A DNA stretch of 64,000 nt from Adiantum capillus-veneris (taxonomy: Eukaryota; Streptophyta; Polypodiopsida; Polypodiales; Pteridaceae): contig CM043960.1 of NCBI GenBank assembly GCA_014529385.2, forward strand, positions 29,233,396-29,297,395, given 5' to 3'. The translations under genes and the position numbers were made by a program. Numbering within the stretch: position 1 is the stretch's first letter; every line of letters starts with the position of its first letter. Of this stretch, positions 22,514-34,529 are shown piece after piece. Under the pieces are notes generated by a model. That model was not told the origin of the DNA and did no database searches. It worked only from the letters and a program-made list of their open reading frames with translations.

Positions 22514-24060
22514 TTACCTATCTCTGAAAATCATAGTCGTCCTCGACTATGAGGTAGAGAGGATAAAGCCTAGTCATTAGTCCATGTTTCTTAGCGGGTA
22601 GAGGATCCCTTTTTACCCTTTGACATCATTCCAAGATGGATGACTAATCCATTTGGTGCTTGGGAGACGTAGTTGTCGCAAGCATGTCTGCTGTTTAGTC
22701 CATATCATACTTCCAAAGTAGAGTGACAAGTTCTACTTGGTGTTTGGGAGACGTCATCACCACAAACATGATTTAAGCATGCATACTTAGTAAATTTGTG
22801 CAAAATAAAAAGAGAACTAGTCTTATAAGACAAAAAAAAAATTCATTTAAAATGCATTTTCATATGCTTAGTCCTCTAGTGCAACATTGTAAGCATTGGC
22901 AAGGTTCATATTATCCTTAAGCTAGGTTCCCTTCATCCATTTAGCATCTTTAAAAGGATACTTCTTTAACTTAATAAGGTATCGTCAGATAATCTTACCG
23001 TTTCTGAATACCTTGTCTTCATGTCATAGGATGGGCTCATATTGAAGTACTTGATCTTCGATGTTTGGAGGGTCTGCAACCATCTCTCCTTTTGATGGCG
23101 CTCCTTTGTAAGGTTTATGTAGGCTCTCATGGAAAACATGGTGCATGAGCCAATGGTTGGGACAACTTTAATTGATAAGCCATCTCATTGATCGGCTTAA
23201 GAATTTAAAAAGGAACATAGTACTTTTCTGCTAGTTTAGCATAATACTCTTGGTGGCCCATAGGATTCTTGCCCGTAGTATGCCTTGGACGAGCCTTGAG
23301 AAACTTTAGCAAGACCCAATCATGTTTCTTAAAGGCTAAGGCTTTTCTATGCTTATTAGCAGTAGACCTTTTTGCCTTTGCTTTGAGATGGATATAACCT
23401 CTCTAATCTTTGGAAAAGATTCTTGCGATTCTTGGCTATATTCATCAGTGAAGATCTTCCCATGTACTTTAAGTAGTAAAGGACTTTTGGATCTTCCCTC
23501 TTTAACCTCGAAAGGTGCTTTCCACATAGAAGTATGTACAATGTCATTGTACGCATACTCCATAAGAGGTAGGTACTTCTCTCATTGAGAACGTTGATCC
23601 ACTTCCATGTCATAGGCTTTTAGTAGATCAAGAATTGTTAGATTAATTATTTCTTTTTGGTCACCCATTTGTGGATGATAGGCCGAAATAGAAATTTAAT
23701 CTACTTCTTAGATTCTCAAAGAGACCCTTCTAGAAATTACTGGTCATTCTAGGAACTTTGTTCGACACTGTGGATGTTGGAAATCCATGATGCTTGAAAA
23801 TTTGAGATCTAAAGAGGGTTGCCATTTGATGTGCCTTAATAGTCTTTTTGACAGGCATAGAGTGTGTTTTCTTGTTAAGCCTGTCGAGACTGAAATAATC
23901 CAAGCTGCTTCCCTCGATCAATTTTCAACTTTTGGTATACCACGCATTTTGAAACATGCTCTTGTATGTTTACTTTTCATGGTAGACCAACAGAAATACA
24001 TTTCTACTCCTCGAATAGTAGACTATGGAATCCCTCTTTGCCCCGCATAAGGAGAAGTAT
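22514..24060 (-). pseudogene. Chromovirus F integrase end and chromodomain
   Basis: Minus-strand integrase remnants: 23921-23730 (DRLNKKTHSMPVKK, a degenerate LSKMAHFIP motif; IFKHHGFP; VSNKVPRMTSNF, where the usual SDR.P is SNKVP), and 23613-23336 (MEYAYNDIVHTSMWKAPFEV, the core end; HDWVLLKFLKARP). After more stops a chromodomain is readable near 23060-22930: PPNIEDQVL, then after an in-frame TGA HEDKVFRNGKII, another TGA, and RYLIKLKKYPFKDAKW. Chromodomains bind methylated histone tails and steer integration to heterochromatin. The second TGA stands where R is expected before RYL. Confidence 0.8.
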
Positions 24061-24241
24061 GGGATTCATACATGACTTCGTATTGTATGGGTGATTAACA
24101 CATGGCCTATTGCCGTTTGGAAGATAACCATCCTTCAAGGTGAATGGTTCTTTTTTCTTTCCTATTGCAAAGGCTGTAATTACATAAAGTCTTGGTCAGT
24201 AGCATACTCATCTATCATAAAAGATAGATCACTGTGAGTTG

Positions 24242-25363
24242 CTATAGACACCACATTACCCTTGGCCGTTGTGAAAGTTCATCCACCACTTGATTGTGCT
24301 TGCGAACAATGTGAGCAATATGAAATTTAAATTGCAAAAGAAAATTTTCCCACCTCATTTGTTTGTTGGAGAGCTTAGTTTGCATCATGAAATTCTTGAG
24401 GCTTTGTGATCCATTCGTAGGATGAATGGAGTTCCCAAGAGACAGTGTTTCCATGTGTTTATGGCATATAGAATAGCTATTAGCTCTTTTTCATATTTGC
24501 CCAATACTCACTTATCGAAGTTGAGTCTTTGAATTTCATATGCTATGGCATGCCCTTCTTGAAGCAAAATAGCTCCAAGGTAATTACCACAAGCATCACA
24601 ATGGACCTCATATGGCTTTGAGAGATCTAGTAGTGTGAGCGCACATTGAGAGATAAGCTTCTCCTTAAGCTTCTTGCACTTTTGTAGTCCGTGAATACCT
24701 AACATTCTTTTTTGTTAAGTCATGTAATGGGCTTTCTATTAGCAAGATTTTTTTTTTAATGAAGCATCTATAGTATGCACACATACCTATGAAGCTTCAT
24801 ATCTCCTGTAGATTCCTTGGATTAGGCCATCCTTTTATTATCTGTAACTTTTTTGGATCCATACAGGTGCCATCTTTAGAGATAATGTGACCTAAATATT
24901 GAATCTCTTGTACAAAAAATTCACTTTTCTTTTGATTAGTGAAAAGCTTATTCTCTCTCACAACTTGAAAGATTACCTGGAGGTGTCGTTTGTACTCCTC
25001 AAAAGAATTTGAATGGCCTGAAGATTTTGTCCATCATGAGTTTGAATGCGTCTGGAGCATTCGTCAGGACAAAACTTGTTCATTATAAAATAGATCTTCT
25101 ACCCGCGGCATGGGAAATCTATTTTTGATAGTAATCTTATTTACTGCACTATAGTCGACACACATGTGGCATGTGTCGTCTTTCTTTTGCACTAAAAGCA
25201 ATGGTGAACAAAATGGAGAGGATCTATACCTCACCATCCCTTTTTCCACCAATTCATGCACTTGCCTCATGATCCCCTCTTGTTGAGCTTGTGAAACTTG
25301 ATAAGGAGGCTTGTTAGGTAGTGAGCTTCTTGGTAGGAAGGAGCTCAATTGCATAGTCATCAT
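24242..25363 (-). pseudogene. Chromovirus F RT and RNase H (core deleted)
   Basis: Minus strand. 25363-25064 holds the RT start: LPNKPPYQVS, EGIMRQVHELVEKGMVR, SSPFCSPLLLVQKKD, CVDYSAVNKITIKNRFPMP. The text then jumps from VEDLF directly to TNAPDAF and from FRPFKFF to a YKRHLQ-like segment, so motif A (the first catalytic Asp region) and the Y-x-D-D motif are both missing. 24705-24508 (PYEVHCDACGNYLGAILLQEG) is the RNase H start with its D, and 24454-24242 (MRWENFLLQFKFHIAHIVRK, NQVVDELSQR) is the RNase H end. Two deletions plus stops mean it cannot make cDNA. Confidence 0.88.
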
Positions 25364-25660
25364 CCCTCATTTTAGAGGTAGCTCACTAGGGATGTCATCA
25401 ATGAAAACATCTTGGGATCCATTTAGGAAATTAGACAACTCTAATTCCTTTTGATTCCATTTACAAGGATATGGTGTTCCCCGACTCATTAGCATCTATG
25501 TACATGCTCTCTTCCCTGTAGGTGAAGTAGATTCTCCTTTTAGGGAGCTTCATGTTGGAAGCCATGCGGTTAAACCATGGTGCCCCAACAATAAAATTCT
25601 CATGTTTGAGAGGGGAGATGAAGAAATCCTTTTTGTCCACATAGCTTTAGACATCAAGCC

Positions 25661-25873
25661 TTAATTTTTATTAATTAAGGAATTAACTGAGACGTCTTGT
25701 CCCTTAATAGCTCCATTGGCTTTCAATGCATCTCCCTTCTCGTGGGTTTGTATGCCTAGCTTAGTGGTCAACTTTGTGGATATGAATTTGTGAGTTGAAC
25801 CAAGGTCAAAAAAAATAAAGGCATCATGCTCTTCCATCTTCCCCAAACATAGGAAAGGAGAAATCCTTGGCAA
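25661..25873 (-). pseudogene. Chromovirus F protease remnant
   Basis: Minus-strand frame AFIFFDLGSTHKFIS matches the retropepsin site of chromoviruses (usually D-S-G-A/S-T-H), with DLGST here, followed by LTTKLGI. It lies between the zinc knuckle and RT as expected. The upstream gag frame overlaps it in another frame, which marks a frameshift near 25870-25800. Confidence 0.75.
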
Positions 25874-25876
25874 TGA

Positions 25877-27309
25877 GCATCCTCTTTTGGAGCTTCAAAC
25901 ATAGAGGTTCTAGGCCTCTCATTGGGGGCAATTCTCTTGGGGCAAGGACGATAACCATGGCCTTGCTCCCCACACTTAGAACATTTGTGGTCCTTACAAA
26001 AAGCTTCTAGCTCTTTAGGAGAGAGTTTATATATACCTTTGTAAACTCCCTTCTCCTTGGACCAATTGTTGTTGTTGTTGGAATGGCCTTGGTAAGAATT
26101 TTGGGCATCAGATTTCCTTTTGGCATCAGTTTTGTCTTTATTTTCCATGGGCTTGACATTCCGTCTAGCCCCTTGTTGGAAATTGATGTGCGAAGCAACC
26201 ATGGTGTGGTGGATTACTTCGGTGATAGAACCAAGCCGTTGAGAGCTGGCATACTCAGCCATTTCTTTGGGTAATCTCGCACAAAATTGTTTCTTTTGCT
26301 CGGCGAAGTCTATCTTTTGGAAGACAATAGCCTTGAGATATAAATCCCAAAACTTGTCCACATATTTGTGGATAGACTCATGAGAGAGAAGCTTTAAACT
26401 TCACCATTTGGTCAGCACTTTGTCATTTGCATCACTTGCAAGGAGTTGCTTCATGATGGAAACTCATAGAGTTTTTCATGTCTTTGGGGATTCACCATTG
26501 CCACGAAGGTTAGCCCAGCATTGACGAGCCGATGTTTTGGAAGTGCATAGTTACATGGTGTAGCTTGGAGGACTCCGTGAAGCCCTTGTCTCCAAAGGCT
26601 GCATCAAATTGTTGGATGAAGGCCAATACTTTGTTGGTAGCACCAAAGATGCAATCATAGGTGAGAAAAGATATACTCTTTTCTCCCTCTTTGAACTTCT
26701 TTGTCTTTTGTGACCTTCGCCATGCAGGGTAAGATTTGCAATGTTCTCCCCTCTTGTATTCTCTAGGAGAATAGCCATAGCTTTCATCGGTAGAGGAGGA
26801 AGGTGAAGAAGAAGGAGAAGAGGGTGACCTCTTTCTTGCCTTTTCTTCCTTTGCTTCCTCTCCTCCCTTTTGGAGTGACGAGGAGAAGGACTATGGGTTA
26901 ACCATTTCCTCTTGGGAGGAGTTGGCGATCGTCTAGACCGCCATCTTCATGGAGCCACATCTTTTGAGGAACTTAAGGAATCATTACTTTCTTGTTCTTT
27001 GGATTCCTCCTCTCGTATGGGAGAGATTCTTCTTTTGGGGGTCTCACCAAGAGGCCTCCTAAGCTCTCTCTCCTCTTTGAGAGGAATGGAAATCCCATAA
27101 GCACGAAGTTGTTGAGTAACTTCGGCTTGCAAAGAGGGGTTTCCCATAGCTTGTTGCAACCTAGTAACAAGATAATTAACAAACATGGAGGCATCATCAT
27201 TAACACCTTCATGTGAAAAATCAAAGTTATCAATGTTCATTCTACTCTCTTGGTTATTGTCAACCATGTTAATTAAACTTAGGTGTTTAATTAGTGTATG
27301 CTTTGGCAA
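25877..27309 (-). pseudogene. Chromovirus F gag
   Basis: Minus strand. The N-terminal frame is at 27309-26947 (MVDNNQESRMNIDNFDFSHEG near its start), a proline/serine/arginine-rich stretch follows, then 26361-25877 with MDKFWDLYLKAI..., LPKEMAEY and the zinc knuckle CSKCGEQGHGYRPC near 25985-25945. The middle (26900-26360) is broken by stops and frame changes. Typical chromovirus gag order. Confidence 0.82.
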
Positions 27310-27669
27310 TTCAAAACCTTAGTTGCTACTCCTCTTAGCCTTTGAAACTAGGCACTTAAGTATCTACACCCACGCCTCAAATTGCTTAATTATAGAGAGT
27401 AGTGGAGTGATTCTAACATAGAAAAGTTGTTGAGGGATAGCTCCTTTTGGACTTCTTATGGCTCAATAATGGTAAAGCCGTAGGCAAGTCTAAAAAGACT
27501 CCATTATTAAGACCAAAGCTCCCGAGGTGTGCACCATATCCCACATAGTGAGCTCAACAAAATCGATAATAGATCCCAGTCCCAATTACCCTAATATAAT
27601 TAACAAAATCAACCATTAATAGGCTACTTAAGGACCTCTCTTCTTAAGCAAGAAAAGAGAAACCAAATT

Positions 27670-27680
27670 CTCTGATACCA
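27670..27680 (-). promoter_or_regulatory. Primer-binding site of chromovirus F (tRNA-iMet)
   Basis: The minus strand reads TGGTATCAGAG one base after the CATTACA end of the 5' LTR. Confidence 0.88.
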
Positions 27681-27681
27681 A

Positions 27682-29087
27682 TGTAATGGAAGTGCCCTAT
27701 GAACTTTGAGAGTAGCGGAATTAGGAAATTAGATGAAGCACTTTTGTGAGATTACTTTGTGAGCATAGCGGGTGAACTTAATTGATGGTAGCAACATAAA
27801 CAAGGTACTTAGTTAGCTTGGCATGAACAATACTTTTGCAAGAGAGAGAGAGTTTAGAGAACATGACAATAGTTGAGGACCGGATTCAGACGGAGCCGGT
27901 CCCTCCTCCAAAAGGCATTTGTATTATAGTTTCTCCCATCAAGAGAGACTTGGTACAATACAATCTTTGTGTTCCTTGTGACCTAGGTGATGCAATGAAG
28001 ATGGAAAGCTTCATGCATCACAAGCATAACATAAACTTTGTAGAAAGCATTAACTATCCCAAGCCTCAGTCCCAAGGCCTCAAACACCTTCGAAGGTGGA
28101 GAGAGCTAGTGGGGAATGAGGATAGGGAAGAGGAAGAAGAAAGATTCCATAGAAAAAAGAAATAGTTCCTCACTTATCATCACTCTTCTTGCTAGTATAC
28201 ATAATAGCATAGTAATGAAGATGGAGAAGATGGTAAGCTTAAGCATTGAAGCATGGCTCTTGGTTGGATTTGCATTCCATAGCCAAGAGTGTTGATGTAG
28301 GCTCTCACTTATCACAACCTTGGAGAAGGAGGTGGAGTTCCTCAACTTTCACCGAGTGAGAATGAATCCACAAAATAAGTGTGTGTGTGTGTGGGGTGTA
28401 TATCCCCCCATGCATAGGAAGCTTCTCAAGCAACTTCCTCATTAAGTGTGTAGGGTCTCTTTTTGACTCAAGCATCTCACCCCCCATGCATAGGAAGCTT
28501 CTCAAGCAACTTCCTCATTAAGTATGACAAGTACCTCAAGTACCTTAGTCATCAAGCGTGACAAGCACCTTAGGTGGAGTTCCCACCTCAAGCTCAGCCC
28601 TAGCTGCCTAAGGTCAAAGGCAATGTTTAGGTCGGGTTTCCACCTCAAGCACAGCCCTAGCTTGCTTAAGGTCAAAGACAAGTTTAGGTCGGGTTCCCAC
28701 TTCAAGCTTGCCTAAGGTCAAAGGACTTTTAACACTAACCATAGGAGGTCTTTAATGAATCTAACCCTAAGGTCTTTTAAGCTTCATTAGATGCACATTT
28801 CTCTTTGATATACTACCTCCTTTTGGACCCCTATTAAGATATAAACATCTCTCCTCTTGGTCCCCTCCTAAGGTAAGTCTAGAAGTGTGCACATTTCTCT
28901 TTGATAGACCATCTCCTTTTGGACCTTTATTGAGATGTAACCATCTCTCCTTTTGGTCCCGTGTTGAGATAGGTCTAGAAGCACATGTCTCTATTCTAAC
29001 TCTTGTTCCCGTTTATTCTCCCACATTAAATGATCAGTTTAATATGAGAAAATCATTGGGTAAAGTTGGATATTATATTTTATGACA
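27682..29087 (-). repeat. 5' LTR of chromovirus F (1406 bp)
   Basis: Aligns end to end with 21040-22513, with the same internal repeats (the CATAGGAAGCTTCTCAAG block near 28415 and 28493; three blocks of about 65 bp at 28575-28715) and a short (TG)n at 28380-28393. Followed on the right by CCTAATGGTATGC, the resumption of copia D gag. Confidence 0.9.
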
Positions 29088-29088
29088 C

Positions 29089-30316
29089 CTAATGGTATGC
29101 TAAAGTACAATGATGTTACTAGTGCACTTTTGTCAAAGGAGATGTGTCAAAAGACCATGAGTAGCATGCATCACGGCAAAGCTCATTATGTGCAAAGGGA
29201 TGATAAGCAACGTAAGGGCCATTCTTCACAACGTGAGTCCAAGAAAGAGGACAATAGAGATGCATCAAAGGGTAGATCACAGTCTCGTGGGTCACCACAA
29301 TGTTCAATGTCATTATTGTGATAAGTTTGGTCACATAAAGAAGGAATCTTATGCTTGGAAGTGTAACAAAGAGAAGGGCAAAGATAAAGGCAAAGATCAT
29401 GATGATAAAGAGGAGAAACCAAAGAGTTCGGTTAAGATTGAAGAATTGAACATAGTTCAGGATAATAGTGATGCGCAAGACATTAATATGTTGACTGAAA
29501 ATATTGATGTCTTTTATGATGCAAAGGAAACTCTATCTTTGCAGGGTTCTATGCCAGTTGAAATCCTTGTTAGTGGTGAAGTATCCCATACATGGATTCT
29601 TCATTTGGGTGCTTCATTGCATGTCACACCTCATAGGCATTGGTTTACTACATACAAGGAAAACATTGTCTCTGTTACACTTGGTGACAGTTACTCTTGT
29701 GACATTGTTGGCGTAGGTGATATTGCCATGGTTATGGAAAATGGGGTGAAGTTTATCATCCATAATGTGCATCATGTTCTATCCTTGACATGTAATCTGA
29801 TTTTGGTTAGATGTCTTGATGACTTGGGTTACAAAGTCACTTTTCATCAGCAGCCTTGGCATGTTGCAAAGGGTCATCTTATTATAGCCCATGGTTCTAA
29901 AGTTGGTTCACTTTATCCTCTTTATGTATCTAATAAAAACAATGTTCTTTCTGTAACTGAGCTGCCAGCCGTTGCTTTGTGGCATAGCCGGTTAAGAAAT
30001 GTCAAAGAAGGGAATGGAGATGTCATTTTCCGATTTTTCCTCTTTTGAGCACTGTCAATATGGGAATCAAACACGGACACATCGTACACATTCTTTTGAC
30101 AAAGCAAGAAAACCCTTAGAGCTTGTGCATAGTGATTTATGTGGGCCTATGCCTTCTAAATCCTATGGTAATGCGTCCTACTATGTTACATTCATTGATG
30201 ATGCAACATGGCATGTTTGGGTATATGCCATGAAGTCTAAAGATGAGACCTTTTCTTGCTTCAAGAAGTTCTTATCGAGTGTTGAAACTCAGTCTGAACA
30301 TAAGTTGAAAACTTGT
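29089..30316 (+). pseudogene. copia D gag end, protease and integrase start
   Basis: Resumes copia D after F. Gag: GMLKYNDVTSALLSKE, then a frame change and the zinc knuckle CHYCDKFGHIKKES, whose last Cys is Ser. Protease near 29595: the DSGAS site reads HLGAS. GAG-pre-integrase: SLTCNLILVRCLDDLG, LWHSRLRN. Integrase start at 30000-30316: ELVHSDLCGPMPSKS, FIDDATWHVWVY. The text stops inside integrase at 30316, where gypsy C gag sequence begins, so the 3' half of D is missing. Confidence 0.85.
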
Positions 30317-31830
30317 TGATCCAATTGACCTAGAAAGATATACATACAAGGATACTTTAATCTCTATGTCCTTTCATCCAATTGTAAGTGCACAGGTTAT
30401 CTTTGAGACCAAAACACAAGGAGTTGAGACTCAATTTATGAGCTCAATAGAACCACGATTCAAAAATAGATTTCCAAAAATGATGCTAGAGCATATATCA
30501 GAGAGGATTCCACTAGAATTTTCTCCAAGACGAGAAGAGAGACCAAGAGACGACTTTGCAAGAGACCCCAAATTGGTCAGATTGGTGATTGAACCATAAC
30601 AATTGAGACCATCTCAAGTGGAAAAAAGTGTCAAGACAAAGTATAATGGGTCAGGGGATCCGTACACCATGTGTCACTATATAAACAAATGTTAAGAATT
30701 GAAAAAGTATCTGATTTCCATACATAATATGAGGGATTCAACTTAACCTTGGAAGGGGTAGCATTGACTTGGTTCCAACCATTGAACATAGAATCTTTTG
30801 GATAACTCTTGCAAGAATTTGTAGAGAAGTTCTCTAAAATGGGGATTAAGCACAACACTGTGTCACAAGTCTATAATTTCAAGCAAAAGGACGATGAAAA
30901 GATGAAAAAGGCATTGTTTCAATTCAAAGAATACCTTTAGAGGTGTCTAGTGAGAGAGTACCACAAGATGAGAGGCTGTCAGTGTTCTTTATAGAGGGCT
31001 TGAGGAATAAGACTCTTAGGAAGGACCTGCATTTGAAAGCATGCACAACATTTGCAAAAATCACTAGAGAAGCTTTATATCTAGTTGACAATTGCAAGGC
31101 CTATGGAGAGATGACACAATATGCAATAAATGCGACTAGTAGCACCTCTTCTAGGACGAGTGAATCCACAAAAAAGCAGAATATCCAAGCTACAACCATT
31201 TTGAACTTTGATTAATTGGTCAAAGAAGTGGTAAGTAGAATGAACCAAGGCTATAGACATAATCTCGATGAGTGAAATCAACAAATGAGAAGATATGACG
31301 CTTGTGGAGGGGATCATCCCATCCCATGGTGTAACACTCAGTTGAGACCGCAATGTATGCTAGGGCAACAACCACCTCATCTGAATGATAGTAGAGTGGT
31401 AGTCAACTACACACAACCAGCTAAATCACATGAGAGGCAAGCATTGAGGATGTATTCTTTGTATTACAACAAGCCTAGAGATAGAGGTCTTATGCTAGAG
31501 ATACCTATCCTTCATGGTAGAGTCTAGAATTGATTGCACAACCATTGTATGTGCCACAATCCATGAGAAATCATCATGTCATGAACAAGAACACTTTAAT
31601 GTTCATAGCCAGTCAAGAATATGGAAGAAAGACCGTTCTTACCAGGCAAGAAAAACCATCAATTGCACCACTAGCTACGCAACAAGTAGGAGCATGCTAC
31701 AAGTGTGAAGGCAATTATTAGGCAAGAAATTTTCCTTATCACGAAAAGAATGTAGTATTTGGATATTGCCTAGAATATGGCGATACACATGTCATTCCTA
31801 ATTTTCCAAAGCACTCAAACAACAAGGGGA
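30317..31830 (+). pseudogene. gypsy C gag
   Basis: Segments match B gag in order: KYNGSGDPY (B: KYSGSGNPY), a WF/WFQ-type region near 30765, GLRNKTLRKDLHLKACTTF (B: GLLNKELHAILYSKKHTTL), and two degenerate zinc knuckles near 31690-31800 (CYKCEGNY..., YCLEYGDTH...). Stops and frame changes are numerous, so this is recognisable only by comparison. Confidence 0.7.
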
Positions 31831-33479
31831 AATCAACAATGTATGTTGTAGGATTGCTACTTTCTTTAAGCATCTATGAGGTAGTAGAACCCAAAATTCT
31901 TATAAATGCGGTGACTAGTGCTCAAGCTCAAGGCGCTGCCAAAGACAAACCTGTCAAAGGAACATAACCTGCGTGTTCAAATGGAAATTGAGAGCATATC
32001 AGTGAGGGTGCAAATAAAATCTTGGAAAGCTAAACCAAAAAAATGAAAGCAAAAAGGTTGAAAGAGAAAACTATCTTAGAAACCAAGGTGCAACCAGAGG
32101 GCAACTAAAATAAGAAAAGGTATTAGGGAAAATATGAATCAAAAAAGGGCCCTTTAGGGTCAAAGATGCTTTTGAAATATACTCTCTACACCAATGAGTA
32201 TTGTCTTGTGGCCATGTCCCACCAATTTTTGCATTTTTGAATGGAATTGAGCATTTTAATTTCAAATTTGTCGAACAATATTACATTTGCAACCCGTTGC
32301 TGAGCTCTTTCCATAGATATGCTACATGATATAGTTTTGAGGTACGTAGATATGGGTTATCCATGCCCCCCTTTTATGTCCTATTGTTGACTAATTGGTT
32401 GCTTGTACAAGGCCCCTTTGGGGTTCATATTTTTTCTAATGGAAAACAAGGAGCAAACAGGAGGAGATGTGTCATCCACCAAGATATCATCGAGAGATTT
32501 AGTCCTGGTTGACAAAGTTATAAAACCTTTAGAGGACCTATTACAAGCTTATGAGGCTAGACTGAAAACCAATTAAACACTCAAACGGAGATGGTTGGCA
32601 TATCTACATCCAAAACTCAAGAAACAAAGACTTGAAATGTGCAAATGGCTCATAGACACTGCTTAAGCTCTCATGGATCTAGAGGAACAAAAAATTTCCT
32701 AACCAAGAAGCATTAATCCACAAAAGGGATGAGGAAAGTTAGCACAAAGGAGATGAAATGAATGATCACATGAAGCCTCATATGGAAACACCATTGGAAA
32801 ATAGGGTAGTGGCTAATACCACAGATGACTCAAAGTCACAAGTGATGATGCCAATCCTTGAAGTTGAAGAACCATGGCCAAAAGCCTTATAGGAACAATA
32901 CGGAATGAAAAGGATGGCAGTGTGACTTTTCAAGTCTGCACCTATCTTTGAGATTAACATGGGTCATGAGTTTTACCAGGAGACATACAATCTCTATATG
33001 GTGATGTAGGGTCTATCTCATCTGAAGAGAGCAAATCACACTCTCTACGACTCTACCATCATATACAAGAGAACATGAGGACTCTACCATCATATGAGAG
33101 AGCATGAGGCCAAATCCATCATGTAAGGCAGAACACGAGAACATGCGTCTATATCATTTGAAGAGAGAAAACCACACTCTCTACGGACTCTACCATCATA
33201 TACAAAAGAACATGAGCCTAAATTTGAGGTGAGAGTGGTACCATATCAGTGGAAATCCACACCAAAAATAATGGATACAAAAATTTTGCACAAAGTGATG
33301 TCTACCCCTATACAATGCATGATTACTCTCTTATCAGCAGACCACATCTATGGGGAGAAGTGGGCCAAAACTTCTAGACGGGATTGGAAATTCCTCTTCA
33401 AGATATTCCCTTAGATGATTAAATGGGTAACTGACGCAAGACAAATTGAAGACAAAACCAGTACTTGTAAACAAGGTGG
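31831..33479 (+). other. gypsy C gag-protease spacer with internal duplication
   Basis: No open gene. A marker shared with B is MSTPIQC at about 33298-33320 (B: 55069-55090). A segment of about 65 bp with CACACTCTCTACG and ACTCTACCATCATATACAA is present at 33013-33078 and again at 33150-33213, with a partial third copy of the ACTCTACCATCATAT words between them. Confidence 0.55.
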
Positions 33480-33890
33480 GAGATTATTGTGAAGGAGAAG
33501 AAGGAAATACCACCTTATCAGTGGAGCACAAAGGGGTAATTTTGATTCCTATACTTGATAGTGGGGCTAGAGTAGCCATAGCCACCCAATAAATTTGGAA
33601 AAATTGACTCATAGAAAAACTAGAATGAAATTGCAACCCGCAAATGGTTATGTAGAGAGATTCCTATGGGTATGTTGGAACAGATATTTGTAACATCTTG
33701 TGGAATAGAGTACAAACATACCTTTACAATAGTAGATTTTGGTAAAGACAACAATTTTGATGTCATTTTGGAATGTCCATTCAGGAGACAACTTAAAATG
33801 GTACAAGATTGGAGCTATGACCACATCTACTTGATGCACAGTAAGGTTACGGATAAGGATCAATGTGAAATACCATAGATACATAGATGT
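33480..33890 (+). pseudogene. gypsy C retropepsin 1
   Basis: YCEGEEGNT-like text, then ILDSGARVAIAT with the D-S-G-A catalytic site intact, and, after a stop, SCGIEYKHTFTIVDFGKDNNF and VILECPFRRQ, parallel to B (SCGIEYQHTFDIVDFGKKLNY, IILGTPFMQQ). The G of the family's L-G motif is changed (LEC for LGT). Confidence 0.75.
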
Positions 33891-34529
33891 TAGTTGAATG
33901 CTTACCGAGGAATTTGACTCAGCAACCTTAAACAAACAAGAGATACTTCCATGGCTACAGACTTAAGAACATTTTTGGATGTGTGGAGCTTCCAAATGTG
34001 GAAGTTTAACCAAAGAGATGAGGATTTTATTCTAGAGAGACCAGTAGAAGACAAAGAATACATCCCAGAACCACTTCTTGAGGATTTATTTAAGCCATTC
34101 TAATGGGACCAAATCTTGGCTACTATAGATATCTGTGTAAATGAAACAACACCTACAAAGTTTTGTTATGAGGAAGGCTATGAGATAGCTCCCTATTCAA
34201 TGATAAAGGTGTTGAAGGAAGCTAATGAAAATTGTGAGTAGTATGAAAGAAATAAAGGTGAGATGAACAATGATGACATGATCTTGATGTAAAAGCACAA
34301 ACAAAGGAAGAAAAAACCCCGCAAGAATATGTCATCATTGACATGCCTGAAGAATCAACAATAGTTATTTCAAAGAAGATGACTCCAAAACATGCAAAAT
34401 TGAAAGCAGATGAAGAAGCAATGGTTCCGAGTTTCACATCAAATTCTCAACAAACTCAAGATCAAGAGAGGAACAAGGATAACGTAGAAGATCAATTGTC
34501 TCCTACAATGATCATATTCAACTTATGTG

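Larger units (their letters stand above)
21040..29087 (-). mobile_element. Complete Ty3/gypsy chromovirus F, nested in copia D
   Basis: Two LTRs of about 1.4-1.5 kb (21040-22513 and 27682-29087) flank gag, protease, RT, RNase H, integrase and a chromodomain, all on the minus strand. The primer site lies at 27670-27680. The host gag reads in frame across the empty site, and the bases CTAAT occur at 21035-21039 and 29089-29093, consistent with a 5-bp target duplication (one base of ambiguity at the LTR edge). F is therefore younger than copia D. The RT region lacks its catalytic core, so the copy is not autonomous. Confidence 0.93.

Noticed and set aside
26083-27216. Plus-strand ORFs over the chromovirus F gag
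   Set aside because: Shadows of the minus-strand gag, which carries the zinc knuckle and expected order.
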